In this document: positions 22,517 through 33,239 of the stretch, piece after piece
How positions within the stretch are numbered: the stretch's first letter is position 1
How the letters are laid out: the number at the start of each line of letters is the position of its first letter
Position numbers and translations under genes: made by a program
The notes under the pieces: model-generated
Database searches by the model: none
What the model was told of the DNA's origin: nothing
The model's input: the letters and a program-made list of their open reading frames with translations, nothing else
From: Kingdonia uniflora
Lineage: Eukaryota > Streptophyta > Magnoliopsida > Ranunculales > Circaeasteraceae
Reading direction: 5' to 3'
DNA: 64,000 nucleotides
Assembly: GCA_014058105.1 (NCBI GenBank)
Contig: JACGCM010002082.1
Span: forward strand, 124,001-188,000

Positions 22517-23530
22517 CGTAGTAGCCTATTGGTAGCCTTCGAACAGACAACCAAAGCCCACTTCATTGCCTACTCGAATTTATTGAAGCCCTCTCAACCC
22601 CTAAACAAGGCATCACAAAGATCCCCCGGAGGCGAACCTTCGACACAGGGCAGAACTTTGAGAAGGGATCAGTACATTCCAGCAGATATCCTTCGACCAT
22701 ATCAACATGTGGTCGAAGTATGATAAGACAGACATCCAGCTCACCGGATAGAGCTTCGAGAACGGATCAGCAAATTACAGCAAACATCCTTCGACCATAT
22801 CTACATGCGGTCGAAGTATGATAAGACAGACACCCAGCTCACCGGACAGAACTTCGAGAATGGATTAGTACATTGCAGTAGACATCCTTCGACCATATCT
22901 TCATGCCGTCGAAGTATGATAAGACAGGCAGCCAGCTCACCGGACAGAACTATGAGAATGAATTAACATCCCAGCGGCAGATATCCTTCGACCTCACTAT
23001 CACGCGGTCGAAACAAGATAAGACAGACATGAACCTCATCAGATAAGATAGCGCATTGATTGGCTTGTGCACCTACAGTGACAAGCTCAACCACTGCGCC
23101 GTTCAGAGCCATCACCAATAAATGCAGTAGTAACAGTGCTGACAAGACCGGCGTCTGTCACTCGCCGGAATTTTTTGACGACATAATCATGTAAACCGGA
23201 CCCACGCCTGGTGACTCAGCTCCCTATGCTTCTATAAATAGAGGATAGGGGAAACCAGACGAGGGTTAAAGAGATCTCCTTCGGCTTTTGCATCTTTACC
23301 TTTGACCACACATAAAGCCTGTACTCGAACCCTCTAATTTTACTCTTCAGTAATGTAATCTATCTAAAAAATCCTCATCAGAGGTCGTAGAGAGTCACAT
23401 TCGGGCCTCTAGGCAAGCATTTGCCTTTAGTTTTATCTTATTATTGGCCAATTGCTTGTTCCCTTTGATTGAGGATTGAGTTTACTTTGTGGGAACTGAC
23501 TCCCCGTCCGGACGGAGTTAGTTCCCTACA
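22517..23530 (+). repeat. TatB-1 5' LTR
   Basis: 1014 bp, from CGTAGTAGCC (first T changed to C) to GTTAGTTCCCTACA. Longer than the 3' LTR because it holds four copies of a 98-bp internal repeat and further sequence to 23197 that the 3' LTR lacks. A TATA-like TCTATAAATAGAGG lies at 23230-23243, followed by a conserved stretch shared with the 3' LTR, so the RNA start is probably near 23265. Confidence 0.92.
22663..23050 (+). repeat. 98-bp tandem repeats in the TatB-1 LTR, each with a hairpin
   Basis: The motif CTTCGACC recurs at 22691, 22789, 22887 and 22986, spaced 98, 98 and 99 bp. Each unit holds an inverted repeat, CTTCGACCATAT followed by ATGYGGTCGAAG, able to pair with a short loop. The 3' LTR has only two units (near 35717 and 35816). 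Confidence 0.85.
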
Positions 23531-23550
23531 ATTGGCGCCGTATGTGCTTC
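23531..23550 (+). other. TatB-1 primer binding site
   Basis: ATTGGCGCCGTATGTGCTTC follows the LTR end. The TGGCGCCGT core fits the 3' end of plant tRNA-Asp; the rest does not match well, so the tRNA assignment is tentative. Confidence 0.7.
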
Positions 23551-24829
23551 TACCCTACCACTCTCCCTCTCTTGTTCCTATCCCCTTGTTTTACACACCA
23601 GCAGATCATCCCCAATGGCACCCACATGCCGTTCCAACTCCACCTAGGCTGGAAATTCCATCGATAGAGTTTCTGCTCAAATAGCATTACTATCTCAACA
23701 GGCTGCTCAGACAGAGGAGCGCCACCAGAACCAACTGAATTAGAAACGTGAAAGCCATCATTTGGCATTGGAAACTGAGCGGAATCTCCGTTTGAATGAC
23801 AAAAACTAACAAAATAGAGCAATCGATGAGCTGCGCAACAATGTCCGAGAGCTGCAAAGATTACAGCCCTTGGAACCTGCTCGTCAGTCCCAGGTACCCG
23901 ATCCATCGCGCATTTTTGCCCGCTTTGGCCCTCCTCCAAACCTCGAGTTACCCCCAACTAATACTAGGGCCGAAGGTATTCCCCATACTATTCCCTCAAC
24001 TGGCTCTATCCACCTTGTGTTTCATCCTACCGAAGACTCTTTTGACTCTACCATTCGCTCCTCCAGACAACCTACACGTCGTCCTGCTCGAGAACGGCTT
24101 GGGGAACACAGTACTGACTTTATACCACATACTCGACCTCGCATACTTCGACTCCTCCAATCTCCCCCTCATCCTCCATATATTACACAACAGGAATTCG
24201 ACCACAAAATACAACCAGTCATCCATGTTACCGCGAGTCCAGCTACAGAGTCCTGGAGCCGCCTCAATAACCCGATTTGCCCTAAACTTTTGGCCATCGA
24301 AATACCCTCTAACTTTCGCGCTCCCAAGCTCAGCAAATATCATAATATAGACCCTAAATCCTACATCTTCGAATTCCGAAATGCCCTGAGCCTCTACTCC
24401 ATGGCTGACTATCTTTTATGTCACCTTTTTCCAACGAGCCTTACCGATAACCCTTATCGATGGTACCACAACCTCCCAAATGGCATGATTCGTAACTTTG
24501 AGCAACTTTCACAACTTTTCATCGCCCAGTTAGCCTTCAACAAAGACAGAGAGGTCAGAGTTGACGCTCTTTTCAATTTTAGAAAGACTGGCAATGAGAC
24601 CATCGAAGCCTTCACCCGAAGATTTCTCGACGAATCTCGTAAAATTGAAAACCTCGACTGCTCGAATGTTATTTTGGCCTACACGAATGCTCTGCCCAAT
24701 CACTGTCGAGTAAAAGATCATCTCCTTCTCCATAAACCTAAAATACTTGAAGAAATGCTCTCGAAAGTCAACGGCTATATCGACCTTGAGCGCCTTCAAG
24801 AGTCCCGCAAACAGAGCCAGCTTCCGTAA
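23551..24829 (+). pseudogene. TatB-1 gag
   Basis: The N-terminal part (about 23615-23870) is a broken coiled-coil-like region with stops, comparable to TatB-2 near 53.3-53.6 kb. From 23870 an open stretch of 319 codons reaches TAA at 24829. It contains a Pro/Arg-rich linker, then IEIPSNFRAPKLSKYHNIDP and the retrotransposon gag domain: YIFEFRNALSLYSMADYLLC, DNPYRWYHNLPNGMI, FNFRKTGNETIEAFTRRFLD. This domain would assemble the particle. The second half is therefore intact, while the N-terminal part is not. Confidence 0.88.
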
Positions 24830-25900
24830 ATAGCAACTTTCAATAAACTGCAATAACATACCTACTCTGCCCCCACACCCCTGATCACTCCTGTCTCACA
24901 GGAGACTGAGAGCCGCAAATGCCCCATGATTAATAACAGTACCGAAGCGCGCAAGAAGCGGCTAAAGCCAATTTTACTTATACTCACTGCTCCCCTCAGT
25001 ACCCTTCTACCACACATACAGGCAGACCCAATTTGGCGCGTTCCTTTCCCCATCAAAGATCGACCAGGCGAATCTTTCTACGCCAACCACAAATATAATT
25101 GTCATCATACCAATAAATGCTTTGCCTTTCAGCATTCTCTCGAACTTATCTTCAGAGCAGGACGTTTGCACCAATATATTGCCGACCTACCAAGCTACCT
25201 TGATGGGCCCTACCTCAAATCCCTATCCACCCCTACTACTGACCCAGCCGAGGTACACATCTACAGAGTCAAGTTCATTGAAGTCGGCAATGTAGACAGT
25301 CGACTCTCTAAGAGAAAATGAAAGCGCGTAGAAGAATGTTACAAGCTCACCTATCATGAGAAATTCCCCACCCTTTTGCCAGAAACTAGCCGTCACCCTC
25401 GACTCGATGGCATCTCTTTCATCGACTGCGATACTTCACACGTCCGTTTTCCCCATTCTGATCCATTAGTCATCATGATTAAGATCGAGAACCTCGTTTT
25501 CCATACAATGCCCATAGATACTGGGAGCGCAGCTGACGTCCTATTTCTCCAAACTGTCCAAACCATGAAGTAAACAGACCTTATAATCATAGCTAACGTC
25601 GAGCTAAAAGGTTTCAATGGATCAACAGAAGTTGTTATTGGCCGCATCAATTTGCCCATCACTACAGGTCCCATTACCCTTCAAACCAACTTCATAGTCA
25701 TTGACCAGAAGTCCGAATACCTTGATATACTCGGACGAGATTGGCTTTACGCCATGCGGGCTATACCTTCGACCTATCATCAGACCCTTCGATTTAACAA
25801 TCACGAGGGTACTTGGAACTTGAAAGGTTCTCAACGCCTTGCTCGCTCATGCGAGAACCCAAAGATCGACCAAACACGAAAACTTGTCAACCGCCCATAG
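24830..25900 (+). pseudogene. TatB-1 zinc-finger-like region and aspartic protease
   Basis: The zinc-finger-like part, NHKYNCHHTNKCFAF (about 25087-25130), has lost the first Cys that TatB-2 keeps (YCANHK there). Protease follows: DGISFIDCDTSHVRFPHSDP, HTMPIDTGSAADVLFLQTV (active-site Asp-Thr-Gly near 25516-25524), a TAA at 25571-25573, and then LPITTGPITLQTNFIVIDQK and LDILGRDWLYAMRAIPSTYH to 25898. One TGA at 25319 and the TAA break the frame. The catalytic triplet is intact. Confidence 0.88.
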
Positions 25901-25930
25901 CAATCACAGCATCTTCCTATACCTTCAACT

Positions 25931-27100
25931 TTGACAGATACCACACAACCCATTAAACCCACTGTTTATATCGAACTCAATGGTCCTGGTTGGGGTACAT
26001 TTATTGGAACCCTCCTTAACGAGCCAGAACACCTCAAACTTTCTGAGTTCCTTCGAGTAAACAAAGATATCTTCACCTGGACATTTCAGAAGATGCCCGA
26101 CGTCAACCCCAACCTAGCGTGCCATCGCCTTGATCTCATCCCCTATTCCTCAGCAGTAAAGAAAATGAAATGTACATTGGCACCACGACTTCAAGAAGCT
26201 GTGAACCCTGAAGTTGACAAAATCATAGCCGCTGGGCTTATCTGAGAAGTAAAATACGCAGACTGGATATCGAACATCGTGGCAGTACCAAAGAAGAATG
26301 GAAAAATTAGAATCAGCGACAACTTCACTGACCTTAACAAGCATACACCGAAGGATAGTTTCCCCCTCCCAACTATATCAGCACTCCTCGACGCCACCGC
26401 TAGACACAAACACCTATCTATGATGGATGCGACTTCGGGTTACAATCAGGTACCCCTCCTCCCTAAAGATCAACTTAAAGCTACATTTATAACTGAACAA
26501 GGCCTTCACTGTATCAATGTTATGCCATTCGGCCTTAAAAATGTCAGTGCAACATACCAACGTCTTGTTACAACTATGTTCAAACCCTTGCTTGACAAGT
26601 CAATCGAAGTCTATATAGATGACATGTTATGCAAAAGCCTCCATAAGAATACTCATATTCAAGACCTAAGAGAAATCTTCTCAATACTTCGCACATACAA
26701 TATGAAAATCAACCCAGCTAAGTACCAATTTGGCGTGTCATCCGAAAAAAATTTGGGTCGCCTTATCTGCAAACGCGGGATAGAGATTGATCCCACCCAC
26801 ATTCGAGCCCTCATAGACATGCCTTCACCCCGAACAAAGAAAGACGTCCAAAAAGTAGCTGGCAGGATAGCAGCCCTTAACCGTTTCATTTCAAAATCAT
26901 CTGACCGCTGTGCTTGGCTTTTTTCCCTCTTACACGATCAGGGTGCCCACAAAATAAAAAAGAAAAATAGCCCTGAGATCAATTGGACCCCTGAGTGCGA
27001 ACAAGCCTTCCTTGAACTTAAAACTTATCTTGGTTGTCCACCTATTACCAGTACCCCTATCGAAGGCGAGACACTCTCTTTATACCTCGCTGTAACATAA
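25931..27100 (+). pseudogene. TatB-1 reverse transcriptase
   Basis: Upstream linker to 26245 (VYIELNGPGWGTFIGTLL, then a TGA where Arg is expected at 26243-26245). From 26279 the domain is open for 273 codons: AVPKKNGKIRISDNFTDLNK, SMMDATSGYNQ, TFITEQGLHCINVMPFGLKN, and the catalytic box VYIDDMLCKS near 26611-26640. Then come NPAKYQFGVSSEKNLGRLIC and AGRIAALNRFISKSSDRCAW, a signature of Tat elements. In the motif equivalent to VCVDFTDLN, the Cys-Val is Ser-Asp. The YIDD aspartates are intact, so this is the best-preserved RT of the window. Confidence 0.92.
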
Positions 27101-27660
27101 ACTTCCATCAGTTCAGTGCTCATTCGACTTGATTCCTATATCAAAAAACTTGTATATTTCATCAGCAAAACCCTCTTTTTTTAGCAAAAGGTAAGATTTT
27201 ATAGATGAAGAAAGATTACAACAAGGGGGAGGCAAAGCCAAGCCCAGAGGAGCCCAAAAATAAATTAAGTAAATCTAAAGTGGCATACATTTGGTTTTTC
27301 TATCTTTGTTAAGAAGTGAGGTCTTCCGAGGAAAGTTTCCAAGTTTCTAATCATCAGTAAAAAACTCTCACTCCTGCAGAGACCCTGTAATCAAAACTCA
27401 AACTTTTACTCCTCACACTTGTCTATTCAGCCCATAAACTTAAACCATATTTTTAGGCTCATCCCATTCGTATAATTACCAGTTACCCCCTTCGGGAAGT
27501 ACTCAATAAAAAAGAAAAATCCAGACGAGTACAACAGTGGTCAGTATACCTTGGTGAACACGACATTACATTCAAGAAACAAATATCCCAGAAAGGCCAA
27601 GCAGTAGCAGATTTTCTAGCCGACTTCCCGGTCGAAGATGTAAATTGGGAAGAACACGAA
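27101..27660 (+). pseudogene. TatB-1 RNase H, interrupted
   Basis: First RNase H, after RT. Readable pieces are SVLIRLDSYIKKLVYFISKT before 27173 and then, after the small insertion, VTPFGKYSIKK-like sequence and QQWSVYLGEHDITFKKQISQ near 27530-27590, then QAVADFLADFPVED. Stops and frameshifts occur between 27100 and 27500. Broken by a 180-bp insertion at 27176-27355. Confidence 0.75.
27176..27355 (-). mobile_element. Short LINE-like insertion with poly(A) tail
   Basis: The TatB-2 copy runs straight across this point, so these 180 bp are extra. On the minus strand the insert ends in a poly(A) tract (plus-strand T run at 27176-27182), preceded by GGCTTTGCCTCCCCCTTG, similar to the 3' tails of plant LINEs. 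It is flanked by imperfect duplications, AGCAAAACCCTC (27164-27175) and AGTAAAAAACTCTC (27356-27369). This fits target-primed reverse transcription of a 5'-truncated LINE; a SINE is possible but no pol III boxes are seen. Confidence 0.65.
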
Positions 27661-27716
27661 GATGATCTTGTAAACAATCAACCCGAAGAAATAGATCCGT
27701 GGGACCCACTTACTGG

Positions 27717-28092
27717 TTGGCGTTTATTCACAGACGGATCAGCAGGACCTAATGGCTCAGGAATTGGTATCGTTCTAGTAACACCCACTAATGATCGCAT
27801 AGAGAAAGCCATCAAACTTGCCTTCATATGTTCCAATATCAAAGCTGAGTATGAAGCCTTGATCCACGGCCTCAACCTCGCACTCGACCTCGGCATCCCC
27901 AAACTTACAGTCTTCACAGATTCCCAACTTATTCAGAGACACTACACAGGAGAAAACCAAGCTAATGGTCGCATGGCCGATCGCGCCCTATTTGTAAGAT
28001 AGCGAATGGACCGGTTCCTCAAAAAATCCACAATCACACATTACCCTCAGGGAGAAAATCGACATGCAGATGCCCTCGTCTAAATAGCAGCT
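27717..28092 (+). pseudogene. TatB-1 second (archaeal-type) RNase H
   Basis: A second RNase H between the first and integrase is a known feature of the Tat lineage. Readable: GWRLFTDGSAGPNGSGIGIV (catalytic Asp in TDGS), IKLAFICSNIKAEYEALIHG (Glu in AEYEAL), LTVFTDSQLIQRHYTGENQA (Asp in TDSQL), then ITHYPQGENRHADAL near 28040-28077 (final Asp). All expected acidic residues seem present. A TAG at 28000-28002 (Arg expected) and a TAA at 28081-28083 interrupt the frame. Confidence 0.9.
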
Positions 28093-29430
28093 ATGCTCGG
28101 CCACTCAGAGTCACAGACACTACATATCGATGTACTTGAACGCCCAAGTATCAATCAGATGGAAATCAACACCATTAATACTGGGGGCAAGAGTCACAAT
28201 CTCGATGATTGGCAGAAACCGTTCCTTCACTATTTCAACAATGCTACTCTCCCAGATGATCCCAAAGCCAAATGCTTTATCCTAGAAAATTGTCGTAGAT
28301 ATATCATCCACAAAATAGAATTACATTGCAATTCCCCAAATGGCGTCCTCCTTCGATACGAATCCCAAACAGAAGCCTCTCAGATCTTTGCCGAACTTCA
28401 CGAAGGAACCTGTGGTGCTCATACTGTTGGTCACTCTATGGCCCTTCGAGCTGTTACCCAAGGATTATTTTTGCCCGATATGTAGAAACAAGCTTCAGAC
28501 TATGCAAAACAATGTAACAAATTCCAGCGTCACTCCTACGACATCTATTGCCTCTCTAGAGACCTCCACGACAGCCAAGTTTCCTGGCCATTCAAAAGAT
28601 GGGCCATCGATCTCATTGGACCCTTCCCAAAAACCTCAGGTAGTAGAGAAAACATCTTTGTCGCAACCGACTACTTTACTAAATGGGTCGAAGTTGTTCC
28701 TCTATGCCGAACCAGAGAAGAAGAAGTTATCAAATTCATGTGGGAAAATATCATCACTCGCTTCGGCTACCCCCATATGATCCGATGCGACAACGGTCCC
28801 CAATTTAATGGAAGCAAAGTTAGAAACTTCCTCAAAAAACACAACATCATTCTCTCACCATCAACACCTTACTATCCTCAGGGCAATGGTCAATTCAAAG
28901 CAATCAACAAAACAATTGTCGATGGTCTTAAGAAGAAAGTTGATACAAAGAAAGGACGATGGGTCCAAGAGTTACAACACGTTCTCTGGGCTTATCGCAC
29001 AACACCAAAAAAATCTACAAAATAGACCCCATTCCTCCTGACATATGGGACCGAAGCTGTGCTACCAACTTAATTCGAAGTACCCACCTGAGACCCTAAC
29101 CACCCAGACGAAGATAATGAGTTCGAACTTGCGTGCAACATGTTATGGATTAACGAGACCAGAGACCAAACTATCAACAACCTTGGCCGCTACTACATTT
29201 CACTTTAAAAATCTTAGAACAAGATAGTTCGACCAAGAAGTTTCAACATAAAAGATCTAGTGCTTCGACATGCCAATTAATCTACAAAACCTCGGAATGC
29301 TGGCAAGCTAGCCGAATCTTGGGAAGGACCCTACATCGTCTACAATAAAACAGACAAGGGTTCCTATTACCTAATGACAGAATGCCAAGATCCCCTACCA
29401 CACCCCTGGAATACAATGTAATTGGCCTCC
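28093..29430 (+). pseudogene. TatB-1 integrase
   Basis: Linker with INTINTGG and LDDWQKPFLHYF, then the zinc-binding region: LHEGTCGAHTVGHSMALRAV keeps both His, but the second Cys of the CxxC pair is Phe (CNKFQRH). Core: RWAIDLIGPFPK (first Asp), VATDYFTKWVEVVPL, RFGYPHMIRCDNGPQFNGSK (second Asp), TPYYPQGNGQFKAINKTIVD. The catalytic Glu, 36 residues after the second Asp, is Lys. WAYRTTPKKSTK ends in a TAG at about 29023. The C-terminal domain (KLAESWEGPYIVYNKTDKGS near 29306-29365) is readable with more stops. Not catalytically competent as written. Confidence 0.9.
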
Positions 29431-29539
29431 TACAACAGGCCATATCTACAATCATGTAAAACTGATGTAACCCAGAATATTCAATAAACAAGTTATTCCA
29501 TTCCGACTTCGTCTGCTTTATCATTTTTTTATTCTTAGT

Positions 29540-30165
29540 TGAACCTAGGTATCATGTCCACCCTCTCCCAGACTGATACTTGGGGACGACCCTGAATTAT
29601 TCCAAGTCTCCAATTTCGAGCAAACTCGAGGGGCAAGGAAGGTCGAAAGACCAGACCCTCGGGGATGCATTGGGGACAATCAGATATTGCTTCGCTGTGG
29701 CTTAAGCCTTCGAAGTCCAGTCCTCTTCGTGGTTAAACCTAGGTATCATGTCCACCCTCGCCCCGACTAATTCATGGGGGCGACCATGAATTGCTCAAGT
29801 CTCCAATTTTGAGCAAACTCGAGGGGCAAGGAGGGTCAAAAGACCGGACCCTCGGGGATGCATTGGGGGCGATCATATATACTTCGTCCAGGCTCTGAAA
29901 CTGCTGAAGTCCAGTCCTTTTCTTGGTTTACCCCGGGTATCACGTCCACCCTCGCCCCGGCTAATACTTGGGGGTGACCTTGAATTGCACAAGTTTCCAA
30001 CATTCGAACAAACTCGAGAGGCAAGGATGGTCGAACGACTGGACCATCAGGAATGCGTTGGTTGCGATCAGTTAATTTTCGGGTTTCCTCAAGGTATCAC
30101 GTCCCCTCATCCCGACTGATACTCAGAGGCGACCTGGAAGTTATTCAAAATTTCAACATCGTTGT
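29540..30165 (+). repeat. TatB-1 tandem repeats, 194-bp unit
   Basis: GGTATCATGTCC or GGTATCACGTCC recurs at 29548, 29742, 29936 and 30093 (spacing 194, 194, 157). Each unit includes CGAGCAAACTCGAGGGGCAAGG, quoted here only as a description, and ATGCATTGGGG. The same unit is found in TatB-2 at the same place in the element, between integrase and the antisense gene. Confidence 0.93.
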
Positions 30166-30640
30166 GGCTTCGACCTTCGATGTCCAGCAGAACATTCAAA
30201 GTTTGATCTATATATCTTCAAAACTCTTTAGAATTCGATCACACTACAGTCAATCAAACAGATCAACTTCTATTTCGAACAGATCAAATGTCTATCTCAA
30301 AAATACAAAAATACTCGCTAATGCCATCAAATGCAGAGAACACTCAGCAATTACCTGTCAAAAGAAACAGTTGCAGTATAATTCAAAAATTAATCAGCAA
30401 GAGTCCAAAAATAAAGAAAATCAACAGCATGTGTATTCAAATTACATCAATTTAAGGAAATAAGCATCAATATGTTCGGCATCAATCGTAGAAGCTCAAC
30501 AGATAACAAAAGCAAAAAATAAACCCCTTCTACTGAATTCTAATACCAACAGAAAACCGCAAATATCGCTCACAATATTACAACTTAACATCACAACCAG
30601 CAGAAGAAGATATGCGAATCCTACCTCAAAATGCCTCACG
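30166..30640 (-). other. TatB-1 spacer after the tandem repeats
   Basis: AT-rich, no recognisable gene; one plus-strand open stretch to 30463 is composed of low-complexity Asn/Gln/Ile codons and is probably chance. It would be the 3' untranslated or intergenic part of the antisense gene. Confidence 0.4.
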
Positions 30641-30649
30641 TGGGCGCGG

Positions 30650-32797
30650 TTGTACCATCTGGCTCTATAGTCGCCCCAGCACCACCAACCTCAGCAACCT
30701 CATGCAAACCTTCGATCAGACCATCAGCAGTTCCACCAATGGGCACTACACGAAGAACACTCTCAACATCACCCCCAAGTGCTTCATCAACAGCGTTTAC
30801 CTCCTCTCCCATCATCTGTAATTCAACCCCCTCCAGAAGTCCCAGAGAAACAGGATAAGGCTACAACGTATCGATATCATACCCCATACCATCGATAAAC
30901 TTTTTCAACCTCATATTCTCCATGCATTCCTTATCATACTGCCCCTGGAAACCCACCTTCTATTTTGCTTTTTCCTTCTCACACGCCTTCAGCTTCGCCA
31001 ACCACTCTCGTTCCAATCTTGATCGTTGTTGCTTGAGCCTCTCATCATAAGAGTTAGTAAGCACATCTATATCTTGCTTCAGCTTCCTGACTTGAGATAC
31101 CCATGATGCCTCCTTCCCACGAGACAGATCTAGATTTTCCCTTGATTGTCGCAGCTTTGCCTTCACCGACTTCATCACCTTGCTACAAGTTTCTACCCAG
31201 ACTTCCGTCTGCAAAAAATACTCAAGATATCAGTGAGCCGCGAAACTCATACATTTTGTAAAAAAAATTACAATATCAATACGCAAAGCTATATATAGTT
31301 ACCTGAGACATGTGCTTCTGTATCTCCTTCAAAGCTTTGTCAGGGTCATCCTCCTTGAGCTCGACCATCGACGCCTGCTTCGCCACAGCCTGCTTCTATC
31401 ACTCAGCTTCTGTCATTTCTTCATCTTCCTCCATTGTATCTTCCTCTCCAAGTACCTTACGTCTCTTACGTTGAATAACCTTCGATTGCTGCACCTTAAG
31501 GGCTTCGGGCTCTACTCGACCCTTCCCTTTCTTGGCTTGAGAAGAAATCTATTTTGCTTTCATCATCGAAGCCTCTCCACCCCCTTTGGACACTGGCGCC
31601 GCTTGCTTCGCACCCCTCCACGACCTTAGCACAAACTGGTAATTCCTCGGCAACTCTTCCCCTCCCATTTCTATTTTCACTTTCAAAATACCTACCCCTC
31701 TTTTTCTCTTAGATCACTTCGGCGTAGCGGGTACTCTCAAAGCTGGGAATCCACCTTTTCTCTTCTTTGCCTCTTGATCTTGAGACTATCAAACACCGAA
31801 TTCACCCAGTTTTTACTAGCCTGGAGTAGAGTATCAATGTAATTCACCAGATTATCCCAAGATGAACTTCCTGGACCTGCAGAAATAAAGCAAAATCACA
31901 ATTATCACTTATTTCAGAAACACATCAACAACAAACCTTCGACAGCAAACTTACTTCTGTTAAATGCCCTATGAGGTAATTTGTACGGGTCATCGTTATC
32001 TACATTCTTGTAGTTACCCCTTACTATCAGTAAATCTTTATTCCACCCCCGGCCTGTTGAGCACAGATTCAAGAACCAAGGCTTCTCTGGATGACATTGG
32101 ATGTGATATGTCCTCAGGTTTTAACTAACCTTCCTCGAGTAAAAGGTGATAATGTCGAGTCATTTAATTAAACCTCGACCCTTACCAGCCAATTTCACAT
32201 TCATCCCCTCTATCACCCTCATCATCTCATAAAAATTACCGTTCATCTGCACTGGAGTTACCCCCCAAAAATTCAACGCTTCTTTCACCAGTTGCCGAAG
32301 AGGCAGCTCCAGTCCCGATCGAATTTGACCCCTATAAGTCATAATCCTTTCGCCAGGGTCCAATTTAAAAGTTAACTCTGCCCCCACCACACTCAGTTAC
32401 ACCCCCACCTTTGAGAGTTCTAATTTTGCGGCAAACCGATTTAACCTAACCCTATGTTTTACCGAAACGGCATGCTCCATCACATCCGACTCAGTCAAAT
32501 CCTCGTTACCACCCCCAGCACCTTATCCCCCTTCCCACTACCTGAAGGTTCTACACCACATCCCTTCCCCCATACTATTTCCTATTCATCACTATCTTCA
32601 GTCACTATTGTCCTTCGACGTTTTGTGACCGCATCATCTCCAGCCGGCAAAATCATTGACAGCGGGGCCTCGGTCACCACATCTAACACCTCTAAATCGC
32701 TACCCTCGCCCATTGGGTCTCGACCAGAGGTACTAGCTTCGACCTCATCAACCTCTTCATCTACCAGTCCCCGCCTTGAATCCCGACGGTTATCCAT
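30650..32797 (-). pseudogene. TatB-1 large antisense gene (spliced; putative gypsy-type transposon protein)
   Basis: Encoded opposite to gag-pol. The ATG is at 32797. Coding exons on the minus strand: 32804-31955, 31876-31303, and 31208 to about 30650, with GT-AG introns 31954-31877 and 31302-31209 at the same places as in TatB-2. Exon 1 has an acidic N-terminus (EEVDEVEASTSGRDPMGEGS), a TAG at about 32580 where TatB-2 has Glu, and then the conserved core GLELPLRQLVKEALNFWGVT and PVQMNGNFYEMMRVIEGMN (32320-32190). The last exon is a coiled coil (LKQDIDVLTNSYDERLKQQR; 31208-30960) followed by a weak C-terminal tail. The core resembles proteins annotated in plants as putative gypsy-type transposon proteins (PF04195-like); this is from memory of the family pattern. 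Function unknown. Confidence 0.75.
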
Positions 32798-32804
32798 TTT
32801 TTGC

Positions 32805-33084
32805 CTACCGAAGAAGAGGCACGCAATTAGGGCAGAAAATTCGACAATCTCGTGTCTATCACCCTTATCCCATCTATCCCCTCCAGATATTTCTCCTACC
32901 ACAAATATCAGACACAATAACTCCTCCAAAACAAAAAAAAAAACCCTGACAAAATTTCTGACTGGGTCGAAGTCCAGTTATAACAAGCCTCCATACTCCC
33001 AAAAATAACTTCTTCACTCCAAATGCAAAATCTCCTACCCACCCCCTCAAACAGAGTAAACATGGCCGAGATCAAGTAACTTAC
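32805..33084 (-). other. Intron in the 5' untranslated region of the TatB-1 antisense gene
   Basis: Donor GTAAGTTACTTGATCTC (reading down from 33084) and acceptor CTTCGGTAG just 7 bases before the ATG; 280 bp. TatB-2 has a 283-bp intron with matching edges at 44245-44527. Confidence 0.65.
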
Positions 33085-33227
33085 CAGTGGTTAACAGCCC
33101 TCTCCTCGAACGAGCAAGATAAACCAGCAAAAGAAGCAACAACCCCCACGTTCAAGATAACGTATGTTTTCTTCTCTCAATCTTTAGATTCTCATCACAA
33201 GATAGCACAGTACTCACTCTTCTCTCA

Positions 33228-33235
33228 CTTATATA
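33228..33235 (-). promoter_or_regulatory. TATA-like box of the TatB-1 antisense gene
   Basis: TATATAAG followed by TGAGAG on the minus strand, about 145 bases before the donor of the leader intron. TatB-2 has the same TATATAAGTGTGAGAG at 44092-44107, in the same place. Confidence 0.6.
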
Positions 33236-33239
33236 TCTT

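Noticed and set aside
23796..24350. 184-codon frame overlapping TatB-1 gag
   Set aside because: Alternate frame of the gag linker; the other frame carries the gag domain.
29540..30165. CRISPR array or satellite DNA
   Set aside because: Units of 194 bp without unique spacers, inside a plant retrotransposon and only about four copies.
32454..33008. 184-codon plus-strand open stretch
   Set aside because: Mirror of the first exon of the TatB-1 antisense gene, whose minus-strand frame and splice sites are conserved in TatB-2.
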